From CBDATA01 sp965202845 (GTDB taxonomy: Bacteria; Acidobacteriota; Vicinamibacteria; Marinacidobacterales; Marinacidobacteraceae), in the NCBI GenBank assembly GCA_965202845.1, contig OZ241856.1:186001-250000 (forward strand): DNA of 64,000 bases, read 5' to 3'. The notes under the pieces were generated by a model that searched no databases, was not told the origin of the DNA, and saw only the letters and a list, made by a program, of their open reading frames with translations. The first letter of the stretch is position 1. Every line of letters begins with the position of its first letter. Shown here piece after piece: positions 16,829 to 26,000 of the stretch. The position numbers and the translations under genes were made by a program.

Positions 16829-18070
16829 TCAAATACCGAGTGGGTACGCGACATGAGGGTTGAGCTTGGAGAAGTCCAGTTTTCCGGCGATGAGGAAGAA
16901 CACGGTGCGGATGGTCTGGAAGGTTCCGTAGCCTCTGGCTTTCCGCTTGGCCGCCTGAAACAGGCCGTTGAGCGCCTCGATGAAGCCGTTGGTCTGGCGG
17001 GTTCGGGCCCACGCGACGATGCCCTCGAGATGTTTGCGGATCATCCGCGCGACGGCTTTCATGGGTTCGACCTTGGAGCGGTTCACGTTGGCGCACCACT
17101 GCCGGAGCATGGCTCTGACGACGTTGACCTGCTTGCGGTTGAGGATGTTCCGGAGTTGCTCGCGGTACATCCAGGCTCGGGCGGTGCGCTTTCCGGGGGC
17201 CTGCGCGATGAGAGCGTTGAGTTGGGCGCGCTGTTCGGGGCCGAGTCGTTCGGGATTTTTGAGGAGCGCCCAGCGCATGCCCTTGAGTTGGGGGTTGGCG
17301 CGCTGCTCGATGCGCCGGGTCTGGTCGAGGGCCTTGGATGCGTGAGCGATGACGTGGAATTTGTCGAAGGTGATCTGGGCGTTGGGGAGATGCTCTGCGA
17401 CGCCCTTCATGTAGGCGGGGGACATGTCGATGGAGGCGACTTCGACGGCTTCGGGGTCTCCGCCGTGGGCTTCGAGGCTTCGGGCGAATCGGTCGACGGA
17501 GTCGGCGGCGCGGCCTTCTCCGACGAAGATGACCCGGCGTTTTCGGGCGTCTGCGACGACGGTGACGTAGTTGTGGCCGCGCGCGCGGGAGGTTTCGTCG
17601 ATGGCGACGGCGCGGACGTCGGCTTGGTCGTCGGTTTCGGTGGCGAGTTCCACATAGCGGTTGGAGATGGCCTGGGTTTGGTGCTGGGAGAGTCCGGCGA
17701 GCCGTGCGACGGCGGCGAAGGTCATGTCCTGGCACATGGCGAGAATCAAGGCTTCGAAGAGGAGGGAGAACCCGGAGAGCTTGCCGGCCCAGGGCGGCGA
17801 GACCAGCGCGACCTTGCCGTTGGGGAGGCGCACCCGGGGGACGCGCGCCACCAGTTCGCACTCGAATTGGAAGAAGTTGAGGTGGCGGAAGCGCTTGGTC
17901 TTGGTGTCGTGGACCGGATGGAGGCCGTCGTGGTTCTGGTGGGCGAAGCGGGCGCCCCTGCGGAAATCGACGCGGATGCTCAGCTTTCCTTGGTCCTTGT
18001 CGAATTCCACGTTCTCGACGAACCAGGGGTCCGGGATGCCGAGGGCTTGGGCGAAAAGCTCGTGTAGCAC
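16829..18070 (-). CDS. ISL3-family transposase
   Basis: The 413-aa length is normal for ISL3 transposases. The N-terminal part has a PHQTQ-type helix-turn-helix region (MTFAAVARLAGLSQHQTQAI). The DDE core includes VRAVAIDETSRARGHNYVTV near residue 195 with the first Asp, VASIDMSPAYMKGV near 257, and TNGFIEALN near 375 with the last acidic residue; these match family motifs. The start is GTG 18070 with AAGGAG just upstream. The stop falls within the left inverted repeat, so the last codons are part of the element end. The frame is intact and has no visible mutations. Confidence 0.93.
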   Translation of the reverse strand: MLHELFAQALGIPDPWFVENVEFDKDQGKLSIRVDFRRGARFAHQNHDGLHPVHDTKTKRFRHLNFFQFECELVARVPRVRLPNGKVALVSPPWAGKLSGFSLLFEALILAMCQDMTFAAVARLAGLSQHQTQAISNRYVELATETDDQADVRAVAIDETSRARGHNYVTVVADARKRRVIFVGEGRAADSVDRFARSLEAHGGDPEAVEVASIDMSPAYMKGVAEHLPNAQITFDKFHVIAHASKALDQTRRIEQRANPQLKGMRWALLKNPERLGPEQRAQLNALIAQAPGKRTARAWMYREQLRNILNRKQVNVVRAMLRQWCANVNRSKVEPMKAVARMIRKHLEGIVAWARTRQTNGFIEALNGLFQAAKRKARGYGTFQTIRTVFFLIAGKLDFSKLNPHVAYPLGI

Positions 18071-18090
18071 TGGATGCGCTCCTTTTTTTC

Positions 18091-18171
18091 AGGGTCGAAA
18101 GCGGGAAAAGTGTTCCATTGGTGTGTGGCGACGCTGGCTGGGGACGGTTGCGGCTTCCCGCTTTCGACCCT
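18091..18171. repeat. 17-bp inverted repeat upstream of the transposase
   Basis: AGGGTCGAAAGCGGGAA (18091-18107) and its exact reverse complement TTCCCGCTTTCGACCCT (18155-18171) flank a 47-base loop. Both arms are followed outward by T-rich or A-rich runs. The hairpin lies between the transposase start and the right end of the element, and could act as a bidirectional terminator that shields the transposase from outside transcription. Confidence 0.75.
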
Positions 18172-18185
18172 TTTTCGAGCGTGCC

Positions 18186-18254
18186 CGCCGGATTCCGTGA
18201 GTCAAGGGTTCGCTACGCCGTGCAAGCCCGCCCTTGACACCCGGAATCCCGGCG
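18186..18254. repeat. Second, imperfect inverted repeat in the IS
   Basis: Arms at 18186-18208 and 18231-18254 pair as CGCCGGATTCC...CAAGGG against its near complement, with a 22-base loop and about three mismatches or bulges. It lies between the first hairpin and the right terminal repeat. Confidence 0.6.
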
Positions 18255-18289
18255 GTCTCCATTCTACCCACTCAAATCTCAATTGAGGC

Positions 18290-18297
18290 TTACACTT
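18290..18297. repeat. Target site duplication, right copy
   Basis: TTACACTT, identical to 16814-16821. Joining the two copies restores GAT TAC ACT TGG AAC CTG, coding Asp-Tyr-Thr-Trp-Asn-Leu, in the methyltransferase. Confidence 0.88.
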
Positions 18298-18810
18298 GGA
18301 ACCTGGATGCAATTCGCGTTCCGCCGAAATATCCGGGCAAAAAACACTTCAAGGGGCCGAACGCCGGGAAGCTTTCCTGCAATCCGAAGGGAAAAAATCC
18401 TTCGGATGTCTGGGAGATTCCCAACGTCAAGAGCAACCATCCGGAAAAGACAATCCATCCGTGTCAGTTTCCTGTCGAACTGGCGGAACGGCTTGTGCTT
18501 GCGATGACCGACCCGGGTGAAAAAGTCCTGGATCCCTACATGGGAGTCGGCAGCACGGTGATCGCCGCCTTGAAGCACGGCCGGGAAGGGTACGGCTGCG
18601 ATGTCGTGGCGGATTATGTGGAGATCGCCCGGGAACGCATCCGGCAGTACGAGGACGGAACCCTGCGGACTCGACCCATGGGAAAACCGGTCTACGATCC
18701 GAAGTTGCCTCGTGGTGGGCATGGATGCGGATCCAGGCGCAGGGCGACCGGGTACAATCCTCTTCCGCCCGCCGAGCCGGGTGCAGCCCTTCCCCCCATG
18801 CGGATTCTCC

Positions 18811-19458
18811 ATGCAGATCTTTCTTGACACCGCGAACGTCGCCGAAATCACTCGCGCCCGCTCCATGGGGCTGGTGGACGGGGTCACCACCAACCCGTCG
18901 CTCATGGCGCGCGAGAGCGGCAGCGCCCGGGACATCCTCGCCCGCATCGCCGAAATCGTCCCGGGGGACGTCTCGGCGGAGGTCCTCGCCACCGATGCGG
19001 CGGGCATGGTGCGTGAGGGCAGGGAGCTGGCGGCGATCGCCCCCAACATCGTGGTGAAGTGCCCGCTCACCCCCGACGGGCTCCAGGCGGTCCGCCAGCT
19101 CGCCGAACACGACATCCGGGTGAACGTCACCCTGTGCTTCAGCGCGCCCCAGGCGCTGTTCGCGGCCAAGGCGGGCGCCGCGATGATCAGCCCCTTCGTC
19201 GGGCGGCTGGACGACATCGCGACGCCGGGCATGCAACTCGTCTCCGACATCCGCGAGGTCTACGACAACTACGCCTTCGACACCCGGATCCTGGTGGCCA
19301 GCATTCGGAACCCCCTTCACGTCGTCGAGGCGGCGCGGGTCGGCGCCGACATCGCGACGATGCCGGCCAAGGTTCTGGATCTGCTGATCCGCCATCCGCT
19401 GACCGACATCGGACTGGAACGATTTCTGAAGGACTGGAACGCGTCGCAGGCTTCCTGA
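18811..19458 (+). CDS. Transaldolase / fructose-6-phosphate aldolase-like protein
   Basis: The 215-aa protein has the short transaldolase (TalC/FSA) barrel: MQIFLDTANVAEI at the N terminus, DGVTTNPSLMARE near residue 25, NIVVKCPLTPDGL near residue 80 with the Schiff-base lysine, NVTLCFSAPQALFAAKAGA and ISPFVGRLDDI. It would transfer or cleave a dihydroxyacetone unit in the pentose phosphate pathway; short members can be either transaldolase or F6P aldolase. The ATG at 18811 begins the conserved strand; longer versions run into the methyltransferase remnant. TACAAT at 18753-18758 could serve as a -10. The acyl-CoA carboxylase gene follows after 6 bases. Confidence 0.92.
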   Translation: MQIFLDTANVAEITRARSMGLVDGVTTNPSLMARESGSARDILARIAEIVPGDVSAEVLATDAAGMVREGRELAAIAPNIVVKCPLTPDGLQAVRQLAEHDIRVNVTLCFSAPQALFAAKAGAAMISPFVGRLDDIATPGMQLVSDIREVYDNYAFDTRILVASIRNPLHVVEAARVGADIATMPAKVLDLLIRHPLTDIGLERFLKDWNASQAS

Positions 19459-19464
19459 AGCGAA

Positions 19465-21030
19465 ATGACGCTCGCCAAAGGGGGTTCCGCGGCCGCCCTG
19501 GCGGAGTTCGAGCGGCGATCCGAAGCCGCCGAGGCCCCGGCGGCCGCCGACAAGCTGGCGAAGCAGCGCAAGGGCGGGCGGCTGACCGCCCGCGAACGGA
19601 TCGCTACGCTGGTCGATCCAGAAAGTTTCGAGGAGACCGGCCGGTTCGTGGAGCGCCGGGCGAGCGGCTTCGGAGTCGAGGAGCGCCGCCATCCCGGCGA
19701 CGGGGTGATCGCCGGCTACGCGCGGGTGGACGGGCGGCTCGTGTACCTCTTCGCCCAGGACTTCACCGTGCTCGGCGGGTCGCTCGGCGAGGCGTGCGCC
19801 GGGAAAATCTGCGGAATCATGGACCTGGCGCTGCGCCAGGGGGCGCCGATCCTCGGCCTCAACGATTCCGGCGGCGCCCGCATCCAGGAGGGGGTGGCGT
19901 CGCTCGGCGGCTACGGGGACATCTTCCTCCGCAACACGCGGGCCTCCGGAGTCGTTCCCCAGATCTCCGCCATCCTGGGGCCGTGCGCCGGCGGCGCGGT
20001 CTACTCCCCGGCGATCACCGACTTCACCATCATGTCCCGGGAGGCGAGCTACATGTTCGTCACCGGCCCCGACGTGATCCGCACCGTGACGCACGAGGAC
20101 GTCACGATGGAGCGGCTGGGGGGCGCCGAGACCCACAACACCGTCTCCGGCAACGCCCATTTCCTGGGCGAAAGCGACGACGACTGCCTCCAGCTGATCC
20201 GGCGCCTCCTCTCCTTCCTCCCGTCGAACAACCTGGAGACGCCCCCCGCTGGTTCGGACGCCGACCCGGCGGACCGGGAGGCGGGAGCGCTGGACGCCAT
20301 CATTCCCGACGCTCCCGACCAGCCCTACGACATGCGGGACGTGATCGGCGAGGTGGTGGACGACGGGGCGTTCCTCGAGGTGCAGGAGCTCTTCGCCCGC
20401 AACCTGGTCGTCGGGTTCGCGCGGCTGGGCGGCGCGGTGGTGGGCATCGTCGCCAACCAGCCGGCGTCGCTTGCCGGCGTCCTCGACATCCATGCGTCGG
20501 TCAAGGGCGCCCGCTTCGTGCGCTTCTGCGACGCCTTCAACATCCCGCTGGTGGTCTTCGAGGATGTGCCCGGTTTCCTCCCCGGAACCCGCCAGGAATG
20601 GGGCGGGATCATCCGGCACGGCGCCAAGCTTCTCTACGCCTTCGCGGAGGCGACGGTTCCCCGGCTCACCGTGATCACCCGCAAGGCGTATGGCGGGGCC
20701 TATGTGGTGATGGGCAGCAAGCACATCGGAACCGACATCAGCTTCGCCTGGCCGACCGCCGAGATCGCCGTCATGGGGCCGGAGGGCGCGGTGAACGTCC
20801 TTTTTCGCCGGGAGCTGGCCGCCGCCGAAGACCCGGAGGCGCGCCGCGCCGAGCGGGTTTCCGAGTACCGCGAGCGGTTCGCCAATCCCTACGTCGCGGC
20901 GTCCCGGGGGTTCGTGGACGCGGTGATCGCCCCCCGCGAGACCCGGCGGCGGCTCACCGCCGCGCTCCGCTCCCTTGCGACCAAGCGGGACGCGGGCCCG
21001 CCCCGCAAGCACGGCAACATCCCGCTCTGA
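19465..21030 (+). CDS. Acyl-CoA carboxylase carboxyltransferase subunit (propionyl-CoA type)
   Basis: The 521-aa protein has both halves of the crotonase-like carboxyltransferase, as in PccB and related beta subunits. KLAKQRKGGRLTARERI near residue 32, ILGLNDSGGARIQEGVASL near 130, GPCAGGAVYSPAITDF near 172 and GGAETHNTVSG near 215 form the first half. FVRFCDAFNIPLVVFEDVPGFLPG near 350 and YGGAYVVMGSKHIG near 410 form the second. It transfers CO2 from biotin to an acyl-CoA, most likely propionyl-CoA. The next two genes supply biotin carboxylase and the biotin carrier, so all three parts are together. Confidence 0.93.
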   Translation: MTLAKGGSAAALAEFERRSEAAEAPAAADKLAKQRKGGRLTARERIATLVDPESFEETGRFVERRASGFGVEERRHPGDGVIAGYARVDGRLVYLFAQDFTVLGGSLGEACAGKICGIMDLALRQGAPILGLNDSGGARIQEGVASLGGYGDIFLRNTRASGVVPQISAILGPCAGGAVYSPAITDFTIMSREASYMFVTGPDVIRTVTHEDVTMERLGGAETHNTVSGNAHFLGESDDDCLQLIRRLLSFLPSNNLETPPAGSDADPADREAGALDAIIPDAPDQPYDMRDVIGEVVDDGAFLEVQELFARNLVVGFARLGGAVVGIVANQPASLAGVLDIHASVKGARFVRFCDAFNIPLVVFEDVPGFLPGTRQEWGGIIRHGAKLLYAFAEATVPRLTVITRKAYGGAYVVMGSKHIGTDISFAWPTAEIAVMGPEGAVNVLFRRELAAAEDPEARRAERVSEYRERFANPYVAASRGFVDAVIAPRETRRRLTAALRSLATKRDAGPPRKHGNIPL

Positions 21031-21051
21031 TCGGCGATCTCCGCCAGCACG

Positions 21052-22548
21052 ATGTTTCGCCGGGTCCTGATCGCCAACCGGGGCGAGATCGCGGTCCGGA
21101 TCGCCCGCGCATGCCGCGATCTCGGCATCTCCCCGGTGACGGTCCATTCGCGGGCCGACCGGGACTCGCTGCACGTGGCGCTTTGCGACGAGTCGGTGGA
21201 GGTCGGCGGCGCTCCGGCCCGGGACAGCTACCTGCGCGCCGAACGGATCCTGGAGGCGGCCCGCGTGATGGGCGCCGAGGCGATCCACCCCGGATACGGG
21301 TTCCTGGCCGAGAACGCCGACTTCGCGGCGCGCTGCGAGGAACGCGGATTCCGGTTTGTCGGGCCGACTCCCGACGCCATGCGGCGGATGGGGGACAAGG
21401 CGGCGGCCCGCCAGACGGCCTCCGAAATCGGCGTTCCGACGGTCCCCGGATCGGGGATCCTGGCGCCCGAATCCGAGGGCCGCGCCGAGGCCGGGGCGCT
21501 GGGCGTTCCGCTGCTCGTCAAGGCGACCGCCGGGGGCGGCGGGATGGGCATGCGCGTGGTGCGCGACCTGGCCGAGCTGCCGCAGCGCCTGGGCGAGGCC
21601 CGCTCCGAGGCGGAGGCGGCCTTCGGCGACGGGCGGGTGTTCCTCGAGCGCTTGGTGGAGCGGCCCCGCCACGTCGAGGTGCAGGTGTTCGGGGACCGGT
21701 TCGGGCGAGTGGTCCACCTGGGAGAGCGGGACTGCTCGGTGCAGCGCCGGAACCAGAAGCTGATCGAGGAAAGCCCGTCCCCTGCGGTGGACGACGCCAC
21801 CCGGGACGCGCTCGGCGACGCCGCGGCGCGGCTCGCTTCCGCGGTGTCCTACCGCAACGCCGGCACAGTGGAATTCCTGCTGGACCCCGAAGGGCGCTTC
21901 TACTTTCTCGAGATGAACACCCGGCTCCAGGTGGAGCATCCGGTGACCGAATGCGTGACCGGACTCGACCTGGCGGCGCTCCAGTTCCGGCTGGCGGCCG
22001 GCGAGCCGCTGCCGTTCGCCCAGGAGGATGTGGAGACCCGGGGCGCCGCGATCGAGCTCCGGATCACCGCCGAGGACCCGTTCGCCGGATTCCTGCCGGG
22101 CGCCGGCCGCATCGGTTCGTTCCGGCCGCCGCTGGGCCCCGGCGTCCGCTGCGATGCGGGGGTGGTTTCCGGGAGCCGGGTGGCGTCCCACTACGACCCG
22201 CTGCTGGCCAAGATCATCGCGTGGGGACCGGACCGGGAGACCGCCCGGCGAAGGGCGCTGCGCGCGGTGCGCGAGACCCGCTTGACCGGCGTCGTCTCGA
22301 CGCTCTCGTTCCACGAGCGGGCGCTGGACGCGCCGGTCTTCCGCTCCGGGGACTTCGACACCTCCTTCGTGGAGACCGAATGGCCCCGACTCTGCGAAAA
22401 CCAGGACCAACCCGGCGATCTGCTGCCGTTCGCCCTCGCGGCGGCGGCCGCGCACCTGGCCGGGGCGATCCCGCCCGGTCCCGGCGCGCCCCCGGTCTCG
22501 CGCTGGCGGGACGCCGGACTCCGGGAATCCCACGCCCGGAGGTTGTGA
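21052..22548 (+). CDS. Biotin carboxylase subunit of acyl-CoA carboxylase
   Basis: This 498-aa ATP-grasp enzyme carboxylates biotin with bicarbonate and ATP. It starts FRRVLIANRGEIAVRIARACRDLG, has AIHPGYGFLAENADFA near residue 80, KATAGGGGMGMRVV near 160 (the glycine-rich ATP lid), RRNQKLIEESPSP near 235 and EMNTRLQVEHPVTE near 285 with the catalytic Arg and Glu residues. It lacks an attached biotin domain, which is supplied by the separate following gene one base away. It lies 21 bases downstream of the carboxyltransferase gene. Confidence 0.94.
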   Translation: MFRRVLIANRGEIAVRIARACRDLGISPVTVHSRADRDSLHVALCDESVEVGGAPARDSYLRAERILEAARVMGAEAIHPGYGFLAENADFAARCEERGFRFVGPTPDAMRRMGDKAAARQTASEIGVPTVPGSGILAPESEGRAEAGALGVPLLVKATAGGGGMGMRVVRDLAELPQRLGEARSEAEAAFGDGRVFLERLVERPRHVEVQVFGDRFGRVVHLGERDCSVQRRNQKLIEESPSPAVDDATRDALGDAAARLASAVSYRNAGTVEFLLDPEGRFYFLEMNTRLQVEHPVTECVTGLDLAALQFRLAAGEPLPFAQEDVETRGAAIELRITAEDPFAGFLPGAGRIGSFRPPLGPGVRCDAGVVSGSRVASHYDPLLAKIIAWGPDRETARRRALRAVRETRLTGVVSTLSFHERALDAPVFRSGDFDTSFVETEWPRLCENQDQPGDLLPFALAAAAAHLAGAIPPGPGAPPVSRWRDAGLRESHARRL

Positions 22549-22549
22549 G

Positions 22550-23053
22550 ATGCGGCGCATCCTGGTTTCCGAAGGCGCGGAACACCGCGTGCGGGTGGAG
22601 CGCTCCGATGACCAGGACGCGCTCACGGTGCGGATCGAGGGCGACGAGACGCCCGTTCGGGTCGGCCGGCTGGCCGGCTCCCTGCTGGTGCGCCGGGAGC
22701 GCCGGACCCTGGAAGCCGCGGTCTCCAGAAGCCGGGGCGCGATCACGGTCGAAATCGGGAGGGCGCGCTTCACGTTCGACGGCCCGGCGGCCGGGCGTCG
22801 CGCCGGCCGGCGGGGGGCGGACCGCGCCGAGGTTCGTTCCCCCATGCCGGGCAAGGTGGTGCGAATCTTGCGGCAGAATGGAGACCGAGTCGAAGAAGGC
22901 GACGGAGTGCTCGTCTACGAGGCGATGAAGATGCAAAACGAAATACGCGCGCCGGCATCCGGGGTCATCAGCAACCTGGGCGTCGCCCAGGGCTCGCCCC
23001 TCGAAGGGGGCGAAACGCTCTTCGTCGTGGCGCCGCCGCCGCCGTCCCCATGA
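22550..23053 (+). CDS. Biotin carboxyl carrier protein of acyl-CoA carboxylase
   Basis: The 167-aa protein ends in a biotinyl domain (about residues 95-162) with VRSPMPGKVVRI and the biotinylation motif EAMKM near residue 125. The N-terminal ~90 residues are a beta-rich region that may correspond to the BT interaction domain found in PccA alpha chains. With the two upstream genes it completes a three-subunit carboxylase. The stop overlaps the next ATG as ATGA (23050-23053), linking this operon to the outer-membrane biogenesis genes. Confidence 0.92.
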   Translation: MRRILVSEGAEHRVRVERSDDQDALTVRIEGDETPVRVGRLAGSLLVRRERRTLEAAVSRSRGAITVEIGRARFTFDGPAAGRRAGRRGADRAEVRSPMPGKVVRILRQNGDRVEEGDGVLVYEAMKMQNEIRAPASGVISNLGVAQGSPLEGGETLFVVAPPPPSP

Positions 23054-26000
23054 GCGCTCCTCCCGGCCACCGCCGTCGAACCATGCGGAGGACGCTGCTG
23101 GTCCTGGGTGTCTCGCTGGCGGTCATCCTGACTTCCATGCTCATCGTGGCGCGCATCCTTCCGCTCCTCGCCCCCGAACGCTGGGTCGGGCTGGCCCTGG
23201 ACCGCATCTCCGTCACCCTGGGGACGCCGGTTGCGGCCTGGGATGTCGAGTTCGACCCCCGTTCGGGCCGCTTCGTCCTGACCGGATTCCAGGCGGGACG
23301 CGAACCCTCGCCCTTCGGTCCCGCGCCGCCCGTCTATTCGGTGGAGCGCATCGAGGGCCGGTTCGGATGGCGGTCCCTGATCCCGGCGCATTTCGACTTG
23401 AAGGAGCTCCGGGTGGAGGGAGTGAGCTTGCGCGGGCTGGACGACGGCGGCGATCCGGCGCCCGAAACCGAACGCCCGCCGGATTCCGTCCTGACCGGGC
23501 TGGCGGGCGCCATTTCGCTCGCGGCGGAGCGGGTGGACATATCGGGCGCCACGATCGGGTATCGCAATCGGGCGACGCCGTGGGAAGTGCGGGCGGATGA
23601 CCTGGAGGTGGAGGCGCGGCCGGCGGAGGGAGGCATGGACGCGAGCGTCCGGCTGGGCGTCGGCGCCATCCGCCTCTGGGAGCGACCGGACCTGGCGATG
23701 GATCTCCAGGCCGAACTCCGCATCCGGGACAACCTGCTCCACGTGGACCGCCTGGACCTGAAATCCGAATTGCTGGATCTGAAGGCGGACGGAACCCTGG
23801 ACCTGGCGAACGACCTGGACGGGGAATTGCGGCTGGTCGGCGAAGCGGATGCGGGCGGACTCGGACGTTTCCTGTTCGAGTTCGAAGGCCTGGAGACGGT
23901 GGGCGAACCCTGGTTCCAGTTCGACACAATCGGCCGCTTCGAGGAGGTCGGCTTCGTGGTGGACGGGGACTTCACCCTGCCTTCGGGCCGGTTCCACGGC
24001 GTGCCCCTCCGGGACTGGAGCGGCGTCCTGCACTGGGATCCGATGCGCGTCGAGATCGCGTCCTCGGAAGGGATTCTCGCCGACGGCGCGGCGACGCTCC
24101 GGCTGCAGCAGCTCCAGCCGCGCGAGGACAACCCCGCCACTATCGTCCTGGGAGTGCGAGGCGGCGCCCTCTCGGCGGCGCTGGGCGGGTTTTTCGGCGA
24201 GCCCACGACCCTGGCGTCCTCGGTGGACCTCACGGCCGACCTGCGCATGCCGTTCGCCGATCCGCTCGCCATGACCGGCGCGATCGCGGCCGCCGGTTCG
24301 CGCCCGGATTCCGCCTCCGCCGGGGCGTCCCTGCCGCTGGACCTTGACGTCGAGTTGACGATGGACGAGGACGCTCTGCATGTCCACCGCCTCTCGGTGG
24401 CGGGAGCGTCCTTCCAGGCGCAGGGCGAGGGGATCTACCACCGCGCCGAGGGCGCCCGGCTGGACATCGAGGGACTCGCCGGCGAATCGGCCGAGGCCGA
24501 TGCGGTGCAGCAGGAGTTCCGCCGGGTGATCTTCGGGGAACTCCCGGAGGATGCGGCCTGGGAGGTGGCGGGGGGAGGCGCCATCGAGGGGCAGGTGACC
24601 GGCCGCTGGCCGGACCTGGTGGTTTCCGGGGAAGTCGAGGGCCGGGGCATGCGTGTTTCCGGGATCCGGACGGACACCCTGGTGGCGGCCGGAGCGGTGG
24701 GACGCGATTTCATGCGGCTCGACCGCTGGAACGCGCGCGCCGGCGCGGGTCGGATCGCCGCCTCGGGAACCTTCGCCAGAAGCGACGAACCCTTCCCCGA
24801 CATGAGCTTCGACGCCTCGTGGGAGGAGTGGGAGGCGGCGGAGATCATCGCCTTCCTCGAATGGGATCTGGTCGCGGAGGGGATCGTCAGCGGCGCAAGC
24901 CGCACGGTCCGCGAGGATGAGCGCGTGACCGGCGGCGGCCGGGTGGAGGGGCGCGACGGCTCGCTGCTGGAGCAGCCGTTCGACGATCTCCTGGTGGAAT
25001 GGAGTCTCGAGGGGGACGTCGCGGTCCTGTCCCCGATGCGCGGCGCCTGGGGCGGCGGCATGGCTTCCGGCGATCTGCGGATCGGGCTGGTCGAGTGGGA
25101 GATGGAGGGGCGAATCGCCGGGTCCGACTACCCGCTGACCCCCGGCCTTGCGCCCGAATGGATCTCGATCCGTTCCGACTTCGAGGTGGACATCGGAGGG
25201 GACCTGCTGGTACCCGAACTGGACCTGCGGGCCCGGGTTCCGGAAGCCGCGGTGCTGGGCCTTGCGCTGGGGCCGGGAACGATTCGCGGGGTGGTGCGCG
25301 GCGAAACCTACACCGGGGACGGCGCGCTGGATTCCGGAGCGGCCCGCTTCGAGGTCCGGGGGACGGTACCGATCGGAACCGACGGCCAGGGAACCCTCGA
25401 GATCGTGGACGTGGACGTGGCGCCCCTTCTCGTTTCCGACGCCGGGGAGCGGGGGATCGAGGCGGTCGTGGCGGGAACCGGGGCGTTCCACCTCGAGAAC
25501 CCGCACGACGAGTGGATGACCGGCGCCGGCGACCTGACCCGGTTTCGGGTGCGGGCGCCCGGCGTCGACGTCGCCTCCACCGGACCGATCCGGGTCCGCA
25601 TCGAGGACGCCCGGGTCCACGTGGAGGATTTCGAGGCCGCCCAGGGGGAGGACCGGCTGCGGCTTTCGGGTTCGGTCGGCCTGGACGACACGCTCCTGGA
25701 CATTCGGGTGGAGGGGAACGTCGCGCTGGCGGCGCTCGAGCCCTTCGTGGCCGGCGTCTCGTTCGACGGCGATTTCGGCCTGGGAGCGGAAGTGCGCGGT
25801 CCCTGGGACGCCCCCGAATTCCTGGGGCAGGGGCGCATCCGGGGCGGGACGGTCGGCATCGAGGGCTTCCCCCACGCCTTCCGCAACATCGACGGGGGCG
25901 TCGTCTTCGACTCGAAGGCGATCCGGATCGCGGAGCTGGCCGGCGAGATCGCCTCGGGGGCGACCATCGTCTCCGGAACCATCTCGCTGGACGGATTCGA

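Larger units (their letters stand above)
16822..18289 (-). mobile_element. Complete ISL3-family insertion sequence (1468 bp)
   Basis: The element is bounded by TTACACTT repeats and inserted in a DNA methyltransferase gene. The ends are imperfect inverted repeats: GGCTCTTTCAAATACCGAGT... on the left and GCCTCAATTGAGATTTGAGT... on the right (read inward). They share an exact 9-base block GAGTGGGTA at inner positions 17-25. The GGCTCTT-like terminus is typical of ISL3 elements. It holds one transposase gene on the minus strand and a 219-base non-coding segment with two long hairpins on the right. The perfect target repeat and intact transposase suggest a fairly recent insertion. Confidence 0.92.
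16317..18827 (+). pseudogene. DNA methyltransferase gene split by an insertion sequence
   Basis: The left part (to 16821) codes DNLQFMKDIPDESVQLIVTS followed by PPYNIGKDYEE, i.e. motif IV TSPPYN, then IIWSFGHGLHCSRR and YETINWWTKGDDYTW. The right part resumes at NLDAIRVPPKYPGKKHFKGP, followed by NHPEKTIHPCQFPVELAERL and motif I DPYMGVGST. Removing the element plus one copy of the 8-bp target repeat (1476 bases, 492 codons) restores one frame of about 344 codons. The motif order is beta class; TSPPYN fits either an N6-adenine or N4-cytosine enzyme. The start is uncertain (ATG 16317 or 16329). As it stands, neither half should be active. The 3' end overlaps the start of the next gene by 17 bases. 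Confidence 0.88.
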
